Assembly (NCBI RefSeq): GCF_020080835.1
Contig: NC_058165.1
Location: 1,543,967 to 1,607,966, forward strand
DNA: 64,000 nt
Direction: 5' to 3'
Source of the DNA: Cotesia glomerata
Taxonomy: Eukaryota; Arthropoda; Insecta; Hymenoptera; Braconidae
Numbering within the stretch: the first letter of the stretch is position 1; every line of letters begins with the position of its first letter. The notes below the pieces were generated by a model that had not been told where the DNA came from, made no database searches, and saw nothing but the letters and a program-made list of their open reading frames with translations. Shown here piece after piece: positions 33,690 through 46,841 of this stretch. The translations under genes were made by a program, and so were the position numbers.

Positions 33690-34026
33690 ATAAATAGATA
33701 GATAGATAGACAATAATTTTATTAGATTCTGGAGCCTAGGCTCCCTCAGAATCATCATCAAATATACATTTATAATTAGTGTATGATGTACAGAGTTTTA
33801 GATACATAAAATAAAATGAAAATAAATATAGTAATTAACAGTAATAACATGTGAATCATGCTTATAAATAATACTTGTGTTATACACAGCTCAACAACCT
33901 TCAATAGCAGTAATTAACGTTCAATATAGCAGATCAATAATTTTGGAAATAATAATCATAGCACAGTCTACGGAATATTTCGAAATTTTCGGCTTTTGTA
34001 ATTTCAGCTGGCAGCGCATTCCAGAT
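33690..34026 (-). mobile_element. 5'-truncated LINE, 3' end, CR1/Jockey-like
   Basis: It is inserted in a repeat that elsewhere reads AAAATCATATACAACC without interruption (28261). On the minus strand it begins with codons for WNALPAEITKAENFEIFRR, matching the WNxLPxxi ending of CR1/Jockey-type reverse transcriptases. The 3' tail forms the hairpin GGAGCCTAGGCTCC followed by (ATCT)n. Only about 340 bp remain. Confidence 0.75.
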
Positions 34027-34530
34027 ACAACCATATCGGTTACTTGGATTTTTTAATTTTTTATTTTATATCTTTTTATAAAGAAATAAAACTTTTTTTT
34101 CTTAATCGTCTTATGAACGTGGACTTGGCGCGATTTTTTTACAGTGAAACTGTTTTTGCTCGGATTTATTTATTAATAGCCCTATTGCGTATATTCTGTT
34201 ATTTTTGTCTGACGTCTTTTGCTGCACACGGAAAAAAGTAAACTGTAATAAATAACAGTCGATTTATAATAAGTAATGATCAACTGCTAAAAATTACCAT
34301 TTTAAACAGTAAAATCGTGATTTTACTATTCACTATATAATATTTACCATTTAAACGTTACAATTTACTCTTTACATGAAAGAAAATACTATTTCAAACA
34401 GTAATATTCGCTATGTAAATATCTAAAATATTAAAGTATAATAATTAAGAATTCAGACTTTGATATTTATCATTCGGTACCTAAAAAATGATCTTATGAT
34501 ATGTAAAAAGTATAAAATAAAGTTAGTAAA

Positions 34531-35580
34531 TCCACAGATTCGGTAGAATCTGGCGCCAAGCTCCGTTCAAATCCGTTGTAAACGGAGCGCCAGACTACTG
34601 ACTGTGTTTACTGTAAGCATAACGGTATTTTGAGGTTGCAAAATTTTATTTAATTCTACGGTACTTCTTGTTCCTAAATTTTATATTATAACAGTAATTC
34701 ATGCTTTATTTTACTGATATTAATTAATTATTTTTTTTATTTATTTATTTATTTATTTGGTGTAAATGCCAAGGCACAAAGCTGAATGGCAAAAATGATA
34801 TACATAAAATTATAATTCACATAAGTACAGCTAATATATACATAATGGAAATATGAAATTTGCATGATAGTATAAAATATAGAATTTATATAATGTTCAA
34901 ATGGACATAATGTTTTTAAACATATTAAACTTATTATATTCATTTCTTCATTGCGTGGTTGCAAAATATTTTACTTTTAATGAAATTCGTAAAATCTATT
35001 TACTAGGACTTTAAAAAAATTGAAATACACAATGACGCACACCAAGTACGTTCCAAAATTTTTTTTTAATTTTCAAATTTACGATAAAATTTTTTTTAAT
35101 TTCCGAAAATCAAATACAATCATATCGGTTATTTGGATTTTTTAATTTTTTTATTTTATATCTTTTTGTAAAGAAATAAGAAATTTTTTTTTCTAATAGT
35201 CTTATGAACGTGGACTTGGCGTGATTTTTCTTACAGTGAAACTGTTTTTGTTCGGATTATGTTAAGTTCTCTCTTGAACGAATCGACTGAAATTATGTGA
35301 AATTATGTGAAATTATGTGAAATTATGTTAAGTTCTCTCTTGAACGAATCGACTGAAATTATGTGAAATTATGTGAAATCCACAGATTCGGTAGAATCTG
35401 GCGCCAAGCTCCGTTCAAATCCGTTGTAAACGGAGCGCCAGACTACTGACTGTGTTTACTGTAAGCAGAACGGTATTTTGAGGTTGCAAAATTTTATTTA
35501 ATTCTACGGTACTTCTTGTTCCTAAATTTTATATTATAACAGTAATTCATGCTTTATTTTACTGATATTAATTAATTATA
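34531..35580. repeat. 200-bp direct repeat pair with GGCGCC hairpin
   Basis: 34531-34735 and 35379-35580 are almost identical. Both start CCACAGATTCGGTAGAATCT, contain the inverted pair TGGCGCCAAGCTCCGTT / AACGGAGCGCCAGA, and continue to GCTTTATTTTACTGATATT. A diverged inverse copy lies at about 51640-51785. Between the pair is foldback sequence. Confidence 0.85.
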
Positions 35581-37103
35581 TTCAATTATAATAATTAATC
35601 TACTTGAAATTATTAAATTTTATTAACACAAACTATAGCAAGCTCATAAATTTCGATCCTGAGTTTTTTTCTATGTAAAAAGTGACATGCCATAGACTAA
35701 ATAATTCGAGAATGCATGGTAATCTTCCAATAGATGGGAAACTACAGTTAAAAAAATACATTTCACAGCTTGCATCGTCATTCGCCAGGGTGCGCTGGAA
35801 TTGTTTTTACATAAACTGTAGCTTCAAAAGGATAGTTTGCTATAAAAATGCAGCCATCGCGAGATTTAAGTTGGTACCGATTGTAAATTTTTATTATAAT
35901 TACAAATAATACTAAAATCCGAACAAAAACAGTTTCACTGTAAAAAAAAATCGCGCCAAGTCCACGTTCATAAGACTATTAAGAAAAAAAAATTTCTTAT
36001 TTTTTTACAAAAAGATATAAAATAAAAAAATTAAAAAATCCAAATAACCGATATGATTGTATTTGATTTTCGGAAATTAAAAAAAATTTTATTGTAAATT
36101 TAAAAATTAAAAAAAAAATTTTGGAACGTACTTGGTGTGCGTCATTGTGTATTTCAATTTTTTTAAAGTCCTAGTAAATAGATTTTACGAATTTCATTAA
36201 AAGTAAAATATTTTGCAACCACGCACACTAAATACGTTCCAAAATTTTTTTTTAATTTTCAAATTTACAATAAAATTTTTTTTAATTTTCGAAAATCAAA
36301 TACAATCATATCGGTTATTTGGATTTTTTAATTTTTTTATTTTATATCTTTTTGTAAAGAAATAAGAAATTTTTTTTTCCTAATAGTCTTATGAACGTGG
36401 ACTTGGCGCGATTTTTTTTACAGTGAAACTGTTTTTCTTCGGATTTCTAATACAAGCAACGTCAATATTTACAAAGTAAAATGATCAATTTTAAACGCAA
36501 CGCTAAAAATCAAACTGTAATTATTAACTTGCTTGAACTGGTAAAATGTATATTTTCAAAGTATAATTTTTACTGTTTCAAATGTTAAATTCTCCCCCCT
36601 TCTCTTTCATCTGAGTTCCCCTTCTCCTCATAATATCGACTATATATTGAAATGGCAATTTTTACTGTTTGAAACTGTAATTTTTGAAGATGAAAGAGTC
36701 GTTATTTACTATAGTGAAAGCAACTAATCACTTATTTTGGATATTAAATTATAAATTGTGGCTTTTATACTTTCTACATTAATTTCTGTAATATTTATAT
36801 TTTTGCCATCCCGATGTCCGCTTTACTGTTTGAAACTATAAAAATTAACCGAAATCCGAGTGAATATTAGTTTACTTTTTTCCGTGCACCAATAATATTG
36901 TTGTATTTTTTTACATATCGACGGTCTAGTTAGCAATTGGTCTAACTCCTTATTTTGTAAAGGGTAATTTTTCAACATTTTAATCTAGCAACAGTCCAAT
37001 TATAAATTATTTGAATGATCCAAACCAAAACATTATACCTCTATTAGATATTAAATGGTTTCTTTAAGTGATAATAAAATTTTCACAAATTGTTTCTTCA
37101 AAC

Positions 37104-37191
37104 AAATGAATCGTTTATTTAAGAAACCCCACAAGTTATATGGAAATCCCATATGACTTATGGGGTTTCTCAAATAAACGATTCAAATGGA
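37104..37191. repeat. near-perfect 37-bp-stem hairpin
   Basis: The arm TGAATCGTTTATTTAAGAAA continuing to TTATATGG is the inverse of CCATATGACTTATGGGG continuing to AACGATTCA, with a loop of only about 4-5 nt. It lies about 500 bp upstream of tetraspan B. Confidence 0.8.
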
Positions 37192-37506
37192 AGATTGTCT
37201 AAAATGGAGTTAAAAAATTTGTTAATTAGAACGTCGATATTTTTTTCATATCTTGCGATATTGAGGGATCTTGGTCATAAAGGAGATATTGTTCTAGTAA
37301 TTTAGCTGAATTTCTTAAAAAGTTCGGAATGCATGATGCCACTTAATTGTTGTCGTTATTGAGAATAAGTATAATGCTATACAGAGTATTTTGCTTTAAA
37401 TAAAAAGCTTGTAAGAATAAAAAGTCATACGTAAGCATAAACATTTATATTTACATCCACCAGAAAATTCAGTGGCATCTGATATTAGTCAGCGCGATAA
37501 AATAGA

Positions 37507-37517
37507 GCTCATGCGCA
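37507..37517 (+). promoter_or_regulatory. shared GCTCATGCGCA motif, tetraspan B
   Basis: GCTCATGCGCA lies 168 bp before the start codon of tetraspan B. The identical 11-mer precedes C (41989), D (52282) and, inverted, E (60181). It resembles an NRF1/Ewg half-palindrome. Confidence 0.55.
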
Positions 37518-37684
37518 CTGAGAATAAACTAACTCATACTGCAACTCTACAAAACAGAAACCAGCCGTCAGAACATTGTAAGTGACTCATTCGAGCAGTT
37601 ATAAAGTGATTTTCATTTTAATCTAAGTAATATTCATAAAAAAAGTGAATCTGCTACTTATATTACCATTATTCAACAAGGAAA

Positions 37685-40403
37685 ATGTCGGGCATTAAAG
37701 TCGGTGGTTGCTGTGGCCATGATTTAAGAACAGCGACTCTAGTTATTGGAATTCTATTTATCGTAAGTCTTATTTTGATCGAATGAATTGAATAAATTGA
37801 ATAAATGTCTTGCAACGCTGACTTAAAAAGTATTTATTCAGGTTCTCAACATCGGAAACTTGATACGAACACCGATAGAATACACCCAAGCATGTAGCAG
37901 TGGTATGACATTTGAAGACAGTATCTTTTGTTCATGGACAAAAGATTCCTCGAACTTGGGATTAGCTATCAGCAGTTCTATTGTTGAAATTATTTTAGAG
38001 GCGCTTATGATCTATGGATCTGAAAAGGTAATTATTAAAATTGTTTATGCAATTAATAATAAATTACTTATCGCAATAGTTAGCGAATTATTTAGAGCGT
38101 CTATTTTTACTTCTTTGCTAATATAAGAGCTCAAGCTTAAAGTTTAAGTTTCTATTTCTTCTTACAATCAACAAGTTGATAATTAGTTTTTAGAACACAA
38201 AGAAAAAAAATTAATTGACTCACTAATTACTTATTTACTTTTTTTTTATCAAAATATTAATTAGTTAATGTAAATAGAGGATTATAAATAACTTATTAAA
38301 TAGATCTAGTGCAATTGGATATATTTTTTGATCTCGTTACATATAATTGACGGCGTAACAATTGACCCGCAAATAGAAAATTTATTATTTTTTTATTCAT
38401 TCCTGAGAATTATTAAACTATGAGTAAGTTATTTTTAGATATCCACCAAAAGTATTTTTTTTAAGAGGGGGTTTCACTCCCCTCTTCTAAACTATAAATA
38501 AATAAAATTATGCTTTATTAAATAATTACTTTTGTTAAATTGCGCTGTACTTTCTTAAATATTGACGTTTTTAAAGATATAAGCTCATCCTGATGTCACA
38601 CTCATTAAGAGCTTTCATTTGAGTATCCACATCAATTTTTCATATATTTATATATATTGTATATATATACACTATATATAAATATATGAAAAATTGATGT
38701 GGGTACTCAAATGAAAGGTTTCGATGAGTGTAACATCGGGGTGAACTTGTATCTTTAAAAATGTCAATAGTTAATAAGATACAAGGTCGTTTTTTAATTA
38801 TTGATATTTTTGAAGATATAAGCTCATCCTGATGTTACACTCATCAAGAGCTTTCATTTGAGTACCCACATGCATTTTTGATATATTTTTAATATTTATA
38901 TATATATATATATATAATATATACAAATATATAAAATATATGAAAAATTGATGTGGGTATTCAAATAAAAGGTCTCGATGAGTGTAATCTCGGGTTGAAC
39001 TTATATTTTAAAAAATGTTAATAGTTCACAAGATACAAGGTCATTTCTTAATTATTGATATTTTGAAGTTATAAGCTCATCCTGATGTTACACTCATCAA
39101 GAGCTTTCATTTGAGTACCCACATGCATTTTTGATATATTTTTCATATATACATATATATAATATATACAAATATATAAAATATATGAAAAATTGATGTG
39201 GGTATTCAAATAAAAGGTCTCGATGAGTGTAATCTCGGGTTGAACTTATATTTTAAAAAATGTTAATAGTTCACAAGATACAAGGTCATTTCTTAATTAT
39301 TGATATTTTGAAGTTATAAGCTCATCCTGATGTTACACTCATCAAGAGCTTTCATTTGAGTACCCACATGCATTTTTGATATATTTTTCATATTTATATA
39401 TATATAATATATAAATATATAAAATATATGAAAAATTAATGTGGGTATTCAAATGAAAGGTCTTGATAAGTGCAATCTCGGGTTAAACTTATATTTTAAA
39501 AAATGTTAATAGTTCACAAGATACAAGGTCATTTCTTAATTATTGAAATTTTCAAAGATGTAAGCTGATCCTGATATTACACTCATCAAGAGCTTTCATT
39601 TGAGTACCCACATGCATTTTTGATATATTTTTCATATATACATATATATAATATATACAAATATATAAAATATATGAAAAATTGATGTAGGTACTCAAAT
39701 GAAAGGTCTTGATGAGTGTAACATCAGGATGAGCTTATATCTTCGAAAATGTCAATAGTTCACAAGACACAAAATTTTCCTTATTCTCTTATTAATATAG
39801 ATTATCAAATAAATATTTTATTAAAATTTTTCTTGCTATTTTATTACCAAAATACCTTATTAATCCTTCATGTATATGAATCCTTAATCCATCCCAAAAT
39901 AATTAATTTTTTTCATCAAAGATTAATTCTAGTATATTTAATATTTATACTTATCTATTTATAACTCTTGATTTTTAGCATAATATCTATGATGTTATTA
40001 CAAAATAAATTTTCCAGGAAAAATACATGCTAATGCTACCATTGCTTGTAATCCATGCAATTGGACTAGGATTAACTTTTGGAGTTTTTTGGTTCATAAT
40101 CACAGCAGTCGTTGATATTTCCATGGGAGCAAGAGTAATGATACTATTGATCGGTCATTTGATAATCGGTAAATTAAACTTCTTAAATATATATATATTT
40201 TTTTTTAATATAAGAGTCCTTTTTTTAACTCAATTGACTTAAATATTTGTAATTTCTTTTATTTAATAGCTATCGGTGTGTACTTATGGATGATTGTCTA
40301 CAACAGATGCCAAGAAATCCGAAGAAATTCTTCAGTGGACCCCGAAAAACATCAACTTCCTCCCTATGAACAATTTGTACAGGATTATAAAGTTGCAATT
40401 TAA
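37685..40403 (+). CDS. tetraspan membrane protein B
   Basis: Exons 37685-37762, 37842-38027, 40018-40168, 40270-40403; phases 0,0,1; 182 aa. The N-terminus MSGIKVGGCCGHDLRTATL has a di-cysteine ahead of helix 1 (LVIGILFIVLNIGNLI). Loop 1 holds ACSSGMTFEDSIFCSW, then helix 2 (SSSIVEIILEALMIYG), helix 3 (LLVIHAIGLGLTFGVFWFI), and helix 4 across the exon 3-4 junction (IGVYLWMIVY). It ends NRCQEIRRNSS and a Tyr/Pro-containing tail (QLPPYEQFVQDY), where PPYE could be a WW-domain or sorting motif. Intron 1 is 79 nt and intron 3 is 101 nt; intron 2 (2.0 kb) holds a five-unit PAL-1 array. Function is not recognised. Confidence 0.9.
38530..39775. repeat. PAL-1 array, five head-to-tail units
   Basis: Five palindromic units of about 235-255 bp in tetraspan B intron 2, each with CTCATCAAGAGCTTTCATTT-type left arm, (TA)n centre and GGTCTCGATGAGTGTAA-type right arm. 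They are joined by GTTCACAAGATACAAGGTCA. Units 2 to 4 are closest to each other, suggesting recent unequal exchange. Confidence 0.88.
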
Positions 40404-41985
40404 TTATTTTTATTTTTTTTTTAAATAATCAGTAAAATTTATTATCATTAATAAATAATTAATCAATATTAATCAATATTATTTTTTAAACTTTTGTACA
40501 TTAAAAGTTTTTTTCAATTTTAACAAATTTTTTTTCCTTACACCATTTTCCAAAAAAATTATTTTTTAAAATTTAGTATCACAAATTTTTGAATAAAAAA
40601 ATTATTTTTCAAAAAAAAATAAAACAATTTTTTTTTAAATCTAAAAATTTTTTTTTTTTAATTTTTTTATCAAAAGCTCTGAAATTATTTAATATTAAAA
40701 AAATTTTTAATTTTATAATTATTATAAAATAATAAAAATTAAACAACTTTTTTTTTATCAATAAAGTTAAAAAAATTTTTTTTTTAATTTTTTTTATCAA
40801 AAGCTCTGAAATTATTTAATATTAAAAAAATTTTTAATTTTATAATTATTATAAAATATTAAAAATTAATTTATATTATTTTTAATATTATTAAATGTAT
40901 GCACTATTAAACGGAAGAATATATAAATCATCCCGCGCGTAAATTAAATGTAAACAGATCACTGCTGACAAGGTCGTGACTGAGAAAAACGCTTGCGTCA
41001 TCCGTCGGCTGATAATAAAAAAATCTATAATATTGTTAGTATAGTTTCAATATTAATATTTAATATAATTTCTACAATAAAATATTTTCCACAAAAAAAT
41101 TAAAAAAAAAATTTTTAGAAAGAAAAAAAAATTTATTCTTGATAATAAAAAAAATCTATAATATTGTTAGTATAGTTTCAATAATAATATTTAATATAAT
41201 TTCTACAATAAAATATTTTCCACAAAAAAATTAAAAAAAAAATTTTTAGAAAGAAAAAAAAATTTATTCTTGATAATAAAAAAATCTATAATATTGTTAG
41301 TATAGTTTCAATAATAATATTTAATATAATTTCTACAATAAAATATCTTCTTCCTATTTTCACAAAAAATAAAATTTTAGAAAAAAAAATTTATTCTCGT
41401 TAATTTTTGCTTAAAAATCAATCATTAAAATTTAAATCTACAATTTTAGAAAAAAAAATTTTTTTTTTTAATTTTACATCAAAATATATTTTAAATATAT
41501 AAAATATATATAAAAATCGGCCAAAAGTTAGTTATTAAAAATATATATTTACAATAAATATTTTATAGATTTTTAATATATTTTTTTTACATTTTTTTTT
41601 CACCGGAGAAAGATTTAATTTTTATTCTATAATTTATTCTATAATTACATCGACTAAGATAACAAGCTGTTGAATAAAATTAAATTTTATTTGTACAGTG
41701 ATAATGTGCAGCTTAAATTTTTTTATCGTAGAATTTCTTCTATTTAAAAATGATAAAAGAAAAAAAAATGTAGTTATAAAAAAGATGAATTTTAAATAAA
41801 TTCTTTAGAAAATTTTAAGTTTTAAATAATTATCTCAATGTAATCAATAATATTGTACAAATACAAATGATAATTTTAATTAAAAGAAAATAGATATGAA
41901 TGTTTATTAATATTGATGCCGCAGGTCATTATTTGCATTTACAAATAAAATTATGCAACATTAGTCTCCGCAATTTAATTTCTGT
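40404..41985. repeat. AT-rich tandem repeats between tetraspan B and C
   Basis: Two copies of a 125-bp unit with TCAAAAGCTCTGAAATTATT (about 40670 and 40797) are followed by three copies of a 130-131-bp unit starting GATAATAAAAAAATCTATAA at 41011, 41141 and 41272. The rest is A/T-rich. No gene. Confidence 0.8.
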
Positions 41986-41988
41986 GTA

Positions 41989-41999
41989 GCTCATGCGCA
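41989..41999 (+). promoter_or_regulatory. shared GCTCATGCGCA motif, tetraspan C
   Basis: The motif lies 139 bp before the ATG of C. Downstream, TAATATTGTCAGTCAGCCGC (about 42044) resembles AATATCAGTCTGCAGC before D, containing a TCAGT initiator-like core. Confidence 0.6.
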
Positions 42000-42137
42000 G
42001 CAGAGCTCAGACGCGAGACATACTTTGAAGCGCAGATAGCTAATAATATTGTCAGTCAGCCGCATACGTTCGTTCTAAGCAATTTAATTTGTGAATTTTA
42101 TCCAAATTTATTGTGAATTTTTAAAATAAAATTAAAA

Positions 42138-44812
42138 ATGGCAATTAAAGTTCTGGAAAAGTGTTGTTGCTTTGATTTAAAGACTGCTGTGTTAATTATT
42201 GGAATTTTTTCTATTGTAAGTGATTAATAATTAATAGAATATTAAATTTTGTTGTTTTTTTATACGAAAATTGCGGATTTTTGCAGGTTGTTAGTGTGGG
42301 CGGATTAATAGAGGCGCCAGTAAGTTACAGCCAAGCATGTTCTGGTGGCGCAACGCCGCAAAATGACGCAAATTGTGCTGCGGCCAGTTCCAAATTGGGC
42401 GGATCGATAAGCAGTGAAGTTATTGGGATCATTTTGATGGGTCTTATGATTTACGGATCACAAAAGGTTACAGTTTTTGTATTTTAAACCTTTTTCACAC
42501 AGAAAAAAAGGAGCCAAGAAAATATTTTTCTTCTTAATTATTTTCTTAAGCGAAAAAAATTTTTTTTTAACAAGAAATTTTACTTATTCTACCCAAAAAA
42601 AAAACAAATAAAATTATTTTTTTGGTTCAAGAATTTTTCTAAATTTTTTTTTCAGTGTAGCAAAAGACAAACTTTTAAAGAAAAAAATATTTTCATAAAA
42701 ACAAAAATTCTTTATTGTCGAATAAATATTTTACTAAAATTTTTCTTGCTATTTTATCGTAAAAATATCTTATTAACCCTTCGTGTTATTTTTTTCGTGA
42801 CAAAAAAAAACGAATAATTAAAAAGTTAATTCTACACAGAAAAAAAGGTTGACTTGAGCCAAGAAAATATTTTTCTTCCTAATTATTTTCTTGGATAACA
42901 AAAATTTTTTTTTGACGAAAAATTTCACTTATTCCATTAAAATTAATTCTCTTGCTTTAAAAAATATGTATCTTGACCCAAGAAAATTTATTTTCTTGTC
43001 AATTATTAAGATATATATATATATTTCATATTTATTTATACAACTATACAGAAAAAAAGGTTGACTTGAGCCAAGAAAATATTTTTCTACCTAATTATTT
43101 TTTTGAGCAAAAAAATTTTTTTTTTGATAAGAAATTTCACTTATTCCAATAAAATTAATTTTCTTGCTTTAAGAAATACGTATCTTGATCCAAGAAAATT
43201 TATTTAAGTCAAGAAAGTCTTGTTGTGAAGAGAAAATTCAGCCTCGAGCTCCAAAAAATTAAGTTCTTGATAGAAGTTAATTTTTTTGTCGAGAGAAAAT
43301 TTCTCTCTTGCTCCAAAAAATTAAATATAAAGATAGAAGTTAATTTTCATTAATATTTTTATTGATTAACATGTCAATTGGGAAGATCAATATGTATAAT
43401 TGCACGGTAAAATAATATAAAAAGGGTATCAAATATTCTCGAGAAAAATTTTCTCGAGATGAGAAAATTTTTTTCTCAGCTGAAGTAGGTGGCGCTGCTC
43501 CCCTAAAGTATCTAAAAATCTTGATCAAATATTAAAATTTATTGTATCAAGTATTTATGATAGAATTAAGAAAAAATGACTCACCAAAAATAGAATTTTT
43601 CGAAAAATTTTAACTTTGGCCAACACAACTTCGGTCTTCCTTCAAGCACCCGACAAATTTTCTTGAGCCAAGAATTTTGTTCTCCAGTCAAGAAAATTTT
43701 TTTTCTGTGTAGAGTTTGGAGGAATAGATGTTTGGATGTTGGATTGATGAGAAAAAATTGAAGGAATCCGTGAAAAATATTTTATAGTCTTCATGGTCTA
43801 GAATATATATGCCAAATGTTCTTCCGGAGTTTATTTTAAATTGCTTCAGTTAGGAGTTAAAAATACTATACGCTTATTCACGCTGGAATTTAGTAGATTA
43901 AAAACAAAATTACGATGTTTTATTGTACGGCTTGTGGGAGTATTGAATGTAGTGCATTCATTTAATATGATAAACTATTTTTGGGTATGGTGTAATATTT
44001 AAAGTATAAGTTTTTATACTTTAAATGTGGCTTTGAATTTTTATTTAGATCTTTGGTAATTGAGATTTTAAATTGAATTTAGGATACTTATTAAAAAATA
44101 TATTATTTTTTTATCATAAATCTTTGCAGCTTCAATTCGAAATTTATTGTGATCATTTTTAACAATTAGTTTTTTATAAAACAACCTAAAAAATTGGTCC
44201 TACTTTAATTTGATATTTCAAACAATCTTAAATAATAATCTTATTATTAGGGATTAAAAAGCTTGATTAAATCTAAGCCCAATTCTTTGATCCAAATTTA
44301 TAAATACATAAAATTTTGCTTTATTAAATAATGAATTTCATTAAATTGCACTGTACTTTTTTAACTATTGACGTTTTTAAAGATATAAGCTCATCCCGAT
44401 GTTACATTCATCAAGAGCTTTCATTTAAGTACCTACATGCATTTTTGATATATTTTTCATATATACATATATATAATAAATATTTTAAAGATATAAGCTC
44501 ATTTCGATGTTACACTCATCAAGAGCTTTCATTTGAGTACCCACATGCATTTTTATATATTTTTCATATATACATATATATAATATATATAAATATATAA
44601 AATATATGAAAAATTGATGTGGGTATTCAAATGAAAGGTCTTGATGAGTGTAACATCAGGATGAGCTTATATCTTTAAAAATGTCAATAGTTCACAAGAT
44701 ACAAGGTCATTTCTTAATTATTGACATTTTTAAAGATATAAGCTCATCCCGATGTTACACTCATCAAACGCTTTCATTTGAGTACTCTTGCATTTTTGAT
44801 ATATTTTCATGT

Positions 44813-44899
<87 letters not shown>

Positions 44900-45759
44900 A
44901 ATATATGAAAAATTGATGTGGGTATTCAAATAAAAGGTCTCGATGAGTGTAACATCAGGATGAGCTTATATTTTTAAAAATGTCAATAGTTCACAAGATA
45001 TAAGGTAATTTCTTAATTATGTATCTAGAGATAAAGCATTTTCGGAGCATTATTATTATTATTATTTAAGTTAAGTATAAACCTTTTTCTATTGAATTAG
45101 AATCTCCAATTGAAAGACTACTCAATTAACTGTGCAATTGAAAACTAAGGGACCTAATACTGATATACTATTATATTATTATTATACTACTATTTTATTA
45201 TTACCAGCACCCTCAAGTGCACCTGTACTATTATTATTTTTAAAACCTCGTGGTTGTTAGGGGACAAAGTCCTACGATCAAATAATAAAGTATTACATTA
45301 CATTATTATTATTGAACAAATCATAATTTTTTAATAATAATAAAAATTTTAAATTATTAACATCGTTATCAATATTATTAAATAAAAATTCAATTTTAAA
45401 AATAAAATATTTATTAATTAACAGGAAAGTTATGGATTAATGTTGCCAATAATTATCCTTCAAGCGATAGGAATCATCATTATATTCCTTTTCGTTTGGT
45501 ACCTTACCATCGTCTTCTTTACGGTTTCCGTTGGAACCGGATTTCTATTCATGATTCTCGGCAATGCAATTGTCGGTAAGTTATGAGTCATAAAAATATT
45601 AACATTATTACTTTATAAGTAATTAAGTATCAACAATTAACAATTTTTCCTTTTGTTTTTTTTTTTTTTTTAGGTATTACTGTTTACTTTTGGCTAGTAA
45701 TTTACAGCCGATGCCAAGAAATTAAAAACATGACATACACTTCGGCCAATACTGCATAA
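42138..45759 (+). CDS. tetraspan membrane protein C
   Basis: Exons 42138-42215, 42287-42466, 45425-45575, 45674-45759; phases 0,0,1; 164 aa. It starts MAIKVLEKCCCFDLKTAVL, a CCC cluster likely acylated or metal-reactive, ahead of helix 1 (LIIGIFSIVVSVGGLI). The loop holds ACSGGATPQNDANCAAA; helix 2 is SSEVIGIILMGLMIYG; helix 3 is IIILQAIGIIIIFLFVWYL; helix 4 is around FLFMILGNAIVGITVYFWLVI. The tail is YSRCQEIKNMTYTSANTA. D is the same length with the same exon sizes and about three-quarters identical residues, a recent tandem duplicate. Intron 2 (3.0 kb) carries TTCTTG foldbacks, PAL-1 units and a LINE-like tail. Function is not recognised. Confidence 0.92.
42496..43716. mobile_element. TTCTTG foldback elements, nested copies
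   Basis: Ends ACACAGAAAAAAAGG and TTTTTTTTCTGTGTAG are present. The start block (GAGCCAAGAAAATATTTTTCTTC) is repeated at 42510, 42855 and 43050, showing insertion of one copy in another. Short TTCTTG/CAAGAA motifs recur throughout. A related element is at 30124-30833. Confidence 0.75.
44300..45020. repeat. PAL-1 units in tetraspan C intron 2
   Basis: About three palindromic units with a long (TA)n at 44815-44890. The proximal terminus has TTTTGCTTTATTAAATAATG, as in 24672. Frames at 44331-44893 are translations of these arms. Confidence 0.85.
45021..45315 (+). mobile_element. possible retroelement 3' tail
   Basis: Moderately structured sequence with (ATT)n, CACCCTCAAGTGCACCTGTA, GGGGACAAAGTCCTACG and a terminal ATAATAAAGTATTACATTACATT resembles a LINE/SINE 3' end with polyadenylation-like tail. 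No protein motif is visible. Confidence 0.4.
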
Positions 45760-46841
45760 AAATTTTCTACCTAACAATATAGAATTATGTTAAGAATTTT
45801 ATTACTCATATTTAATTTAATACTGATCTTTATTTTTGATATTATCAACTTTTAAACATGATTATCTTAATATACTTGGAACTGTTATCGCCACAATGAT
45901 TAAGAATTTTTCAGAAAATTATTATGATGATTACCTATTCATTATAAATCTTTTGTTCGCTCAGCAGATTTTTACTTTATAATAATAATAATTATTTTTT
46001 TTTTTTAATTTAGAAGAATTTTAAAGACTTTTTTCTAAACTAAAAAATAAAAAATTTATTTTAAACAACCTTAATTACAAAAAATAACCTAAAGAACGAA
46101 GAAATATTCTTAGCATATCATCCAGTCGATAAAAAAAAAGTCTACTATGCCGACTGTTGAATGAAAAAGTGCTGTTATGATTATAATAACCTTAAAACAG
46201 TTATTAAAACTGTAAATAATAAATATTACAACTATTTTTCATTGTAAAAAAATTATAAGTATATTTATCTAACAGCAATTGATTTGCATTGATACACATG
46301 ACATTAAATAACAGATTATATAATATATGTATACAATACTTAATATTTTTTTAAGATATACCAAATTTAGATTTTGTATTTTTTACAGATATAAATAAGT
46401 CTATGGGGATATTTATTATTATTATTGTAATAATAATTAACTAGCTTTAAAATTTAATGTCTTTAGCCTTGAGAGAAATCGTCTGTTTATTTAAATTCTT
46501 TACAGACTATTTTTATTACTACAATTTTTACTGTATTTACTGTAGTAAATTTATAATGGAAAAAAAACCAAACTATATTAAAAAATGTGATGTATGTCAA
46601 AAATTTTTGTATTTGTTTTGAATTTATATATTTTAATTTGAAAAAAAATGTTTTGAAATTTTGTATACTATTATTGAAAATTTTAAGAATATTCTAAACA
46701 TATGAAAGTATTTACTGAAATAAATATATATTGTGAGTGGTTGAAAATAAATCATTAATTGAAAATGAAATCTGATTCCTTGTAAATGTATATTGTGTAT
46801 TTTTTGTGGAAATATAATCAAAAAGTTTGGAAAATCCAAAA
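45760..46841. other. 3' flank of tetraspan C
   Basis: AT-rich non-coding DNA. Parts (for example the AAAGAACGAAGAAATATTC and CCGACTGTTGAATGAAA blocks near 46090-46165) align with the 3' flank of D near 58480-58560. So the C/D duplication extends into the downstream region. Confidence 0.6.

Larger units (their letters stand above)
33225..36895. repeat. intergenic nest of foldback repeats between tetraspan A and B
   Basis: No gene. Contains several inverted copies of a block with AACAGTTTCACTGTAAAAA, ATCGCGCCAAGTCCACG and GGAACGTACTTGGTGTGC; a LINE tail (33690-34026); two near-identical direct repeats of about 200 bp (34531-34735 and 35379-35580); and CACGGAAAAAAGTAAACT-type termini at 34227 and 36889. 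Open frames such as 33224-33430, 34044-34241 and 35682-35909 are translations of these repeats. Confidence 0.8.

Noticed and set aside
44331..44893. Frames with YTHQELSFEYPH-type peptides, also at 24686 and 62007
   Set aside because: The same peptide appears wherever PAL-1 arms occur and breaks with the repeat; there is no start or splice context of a gene.
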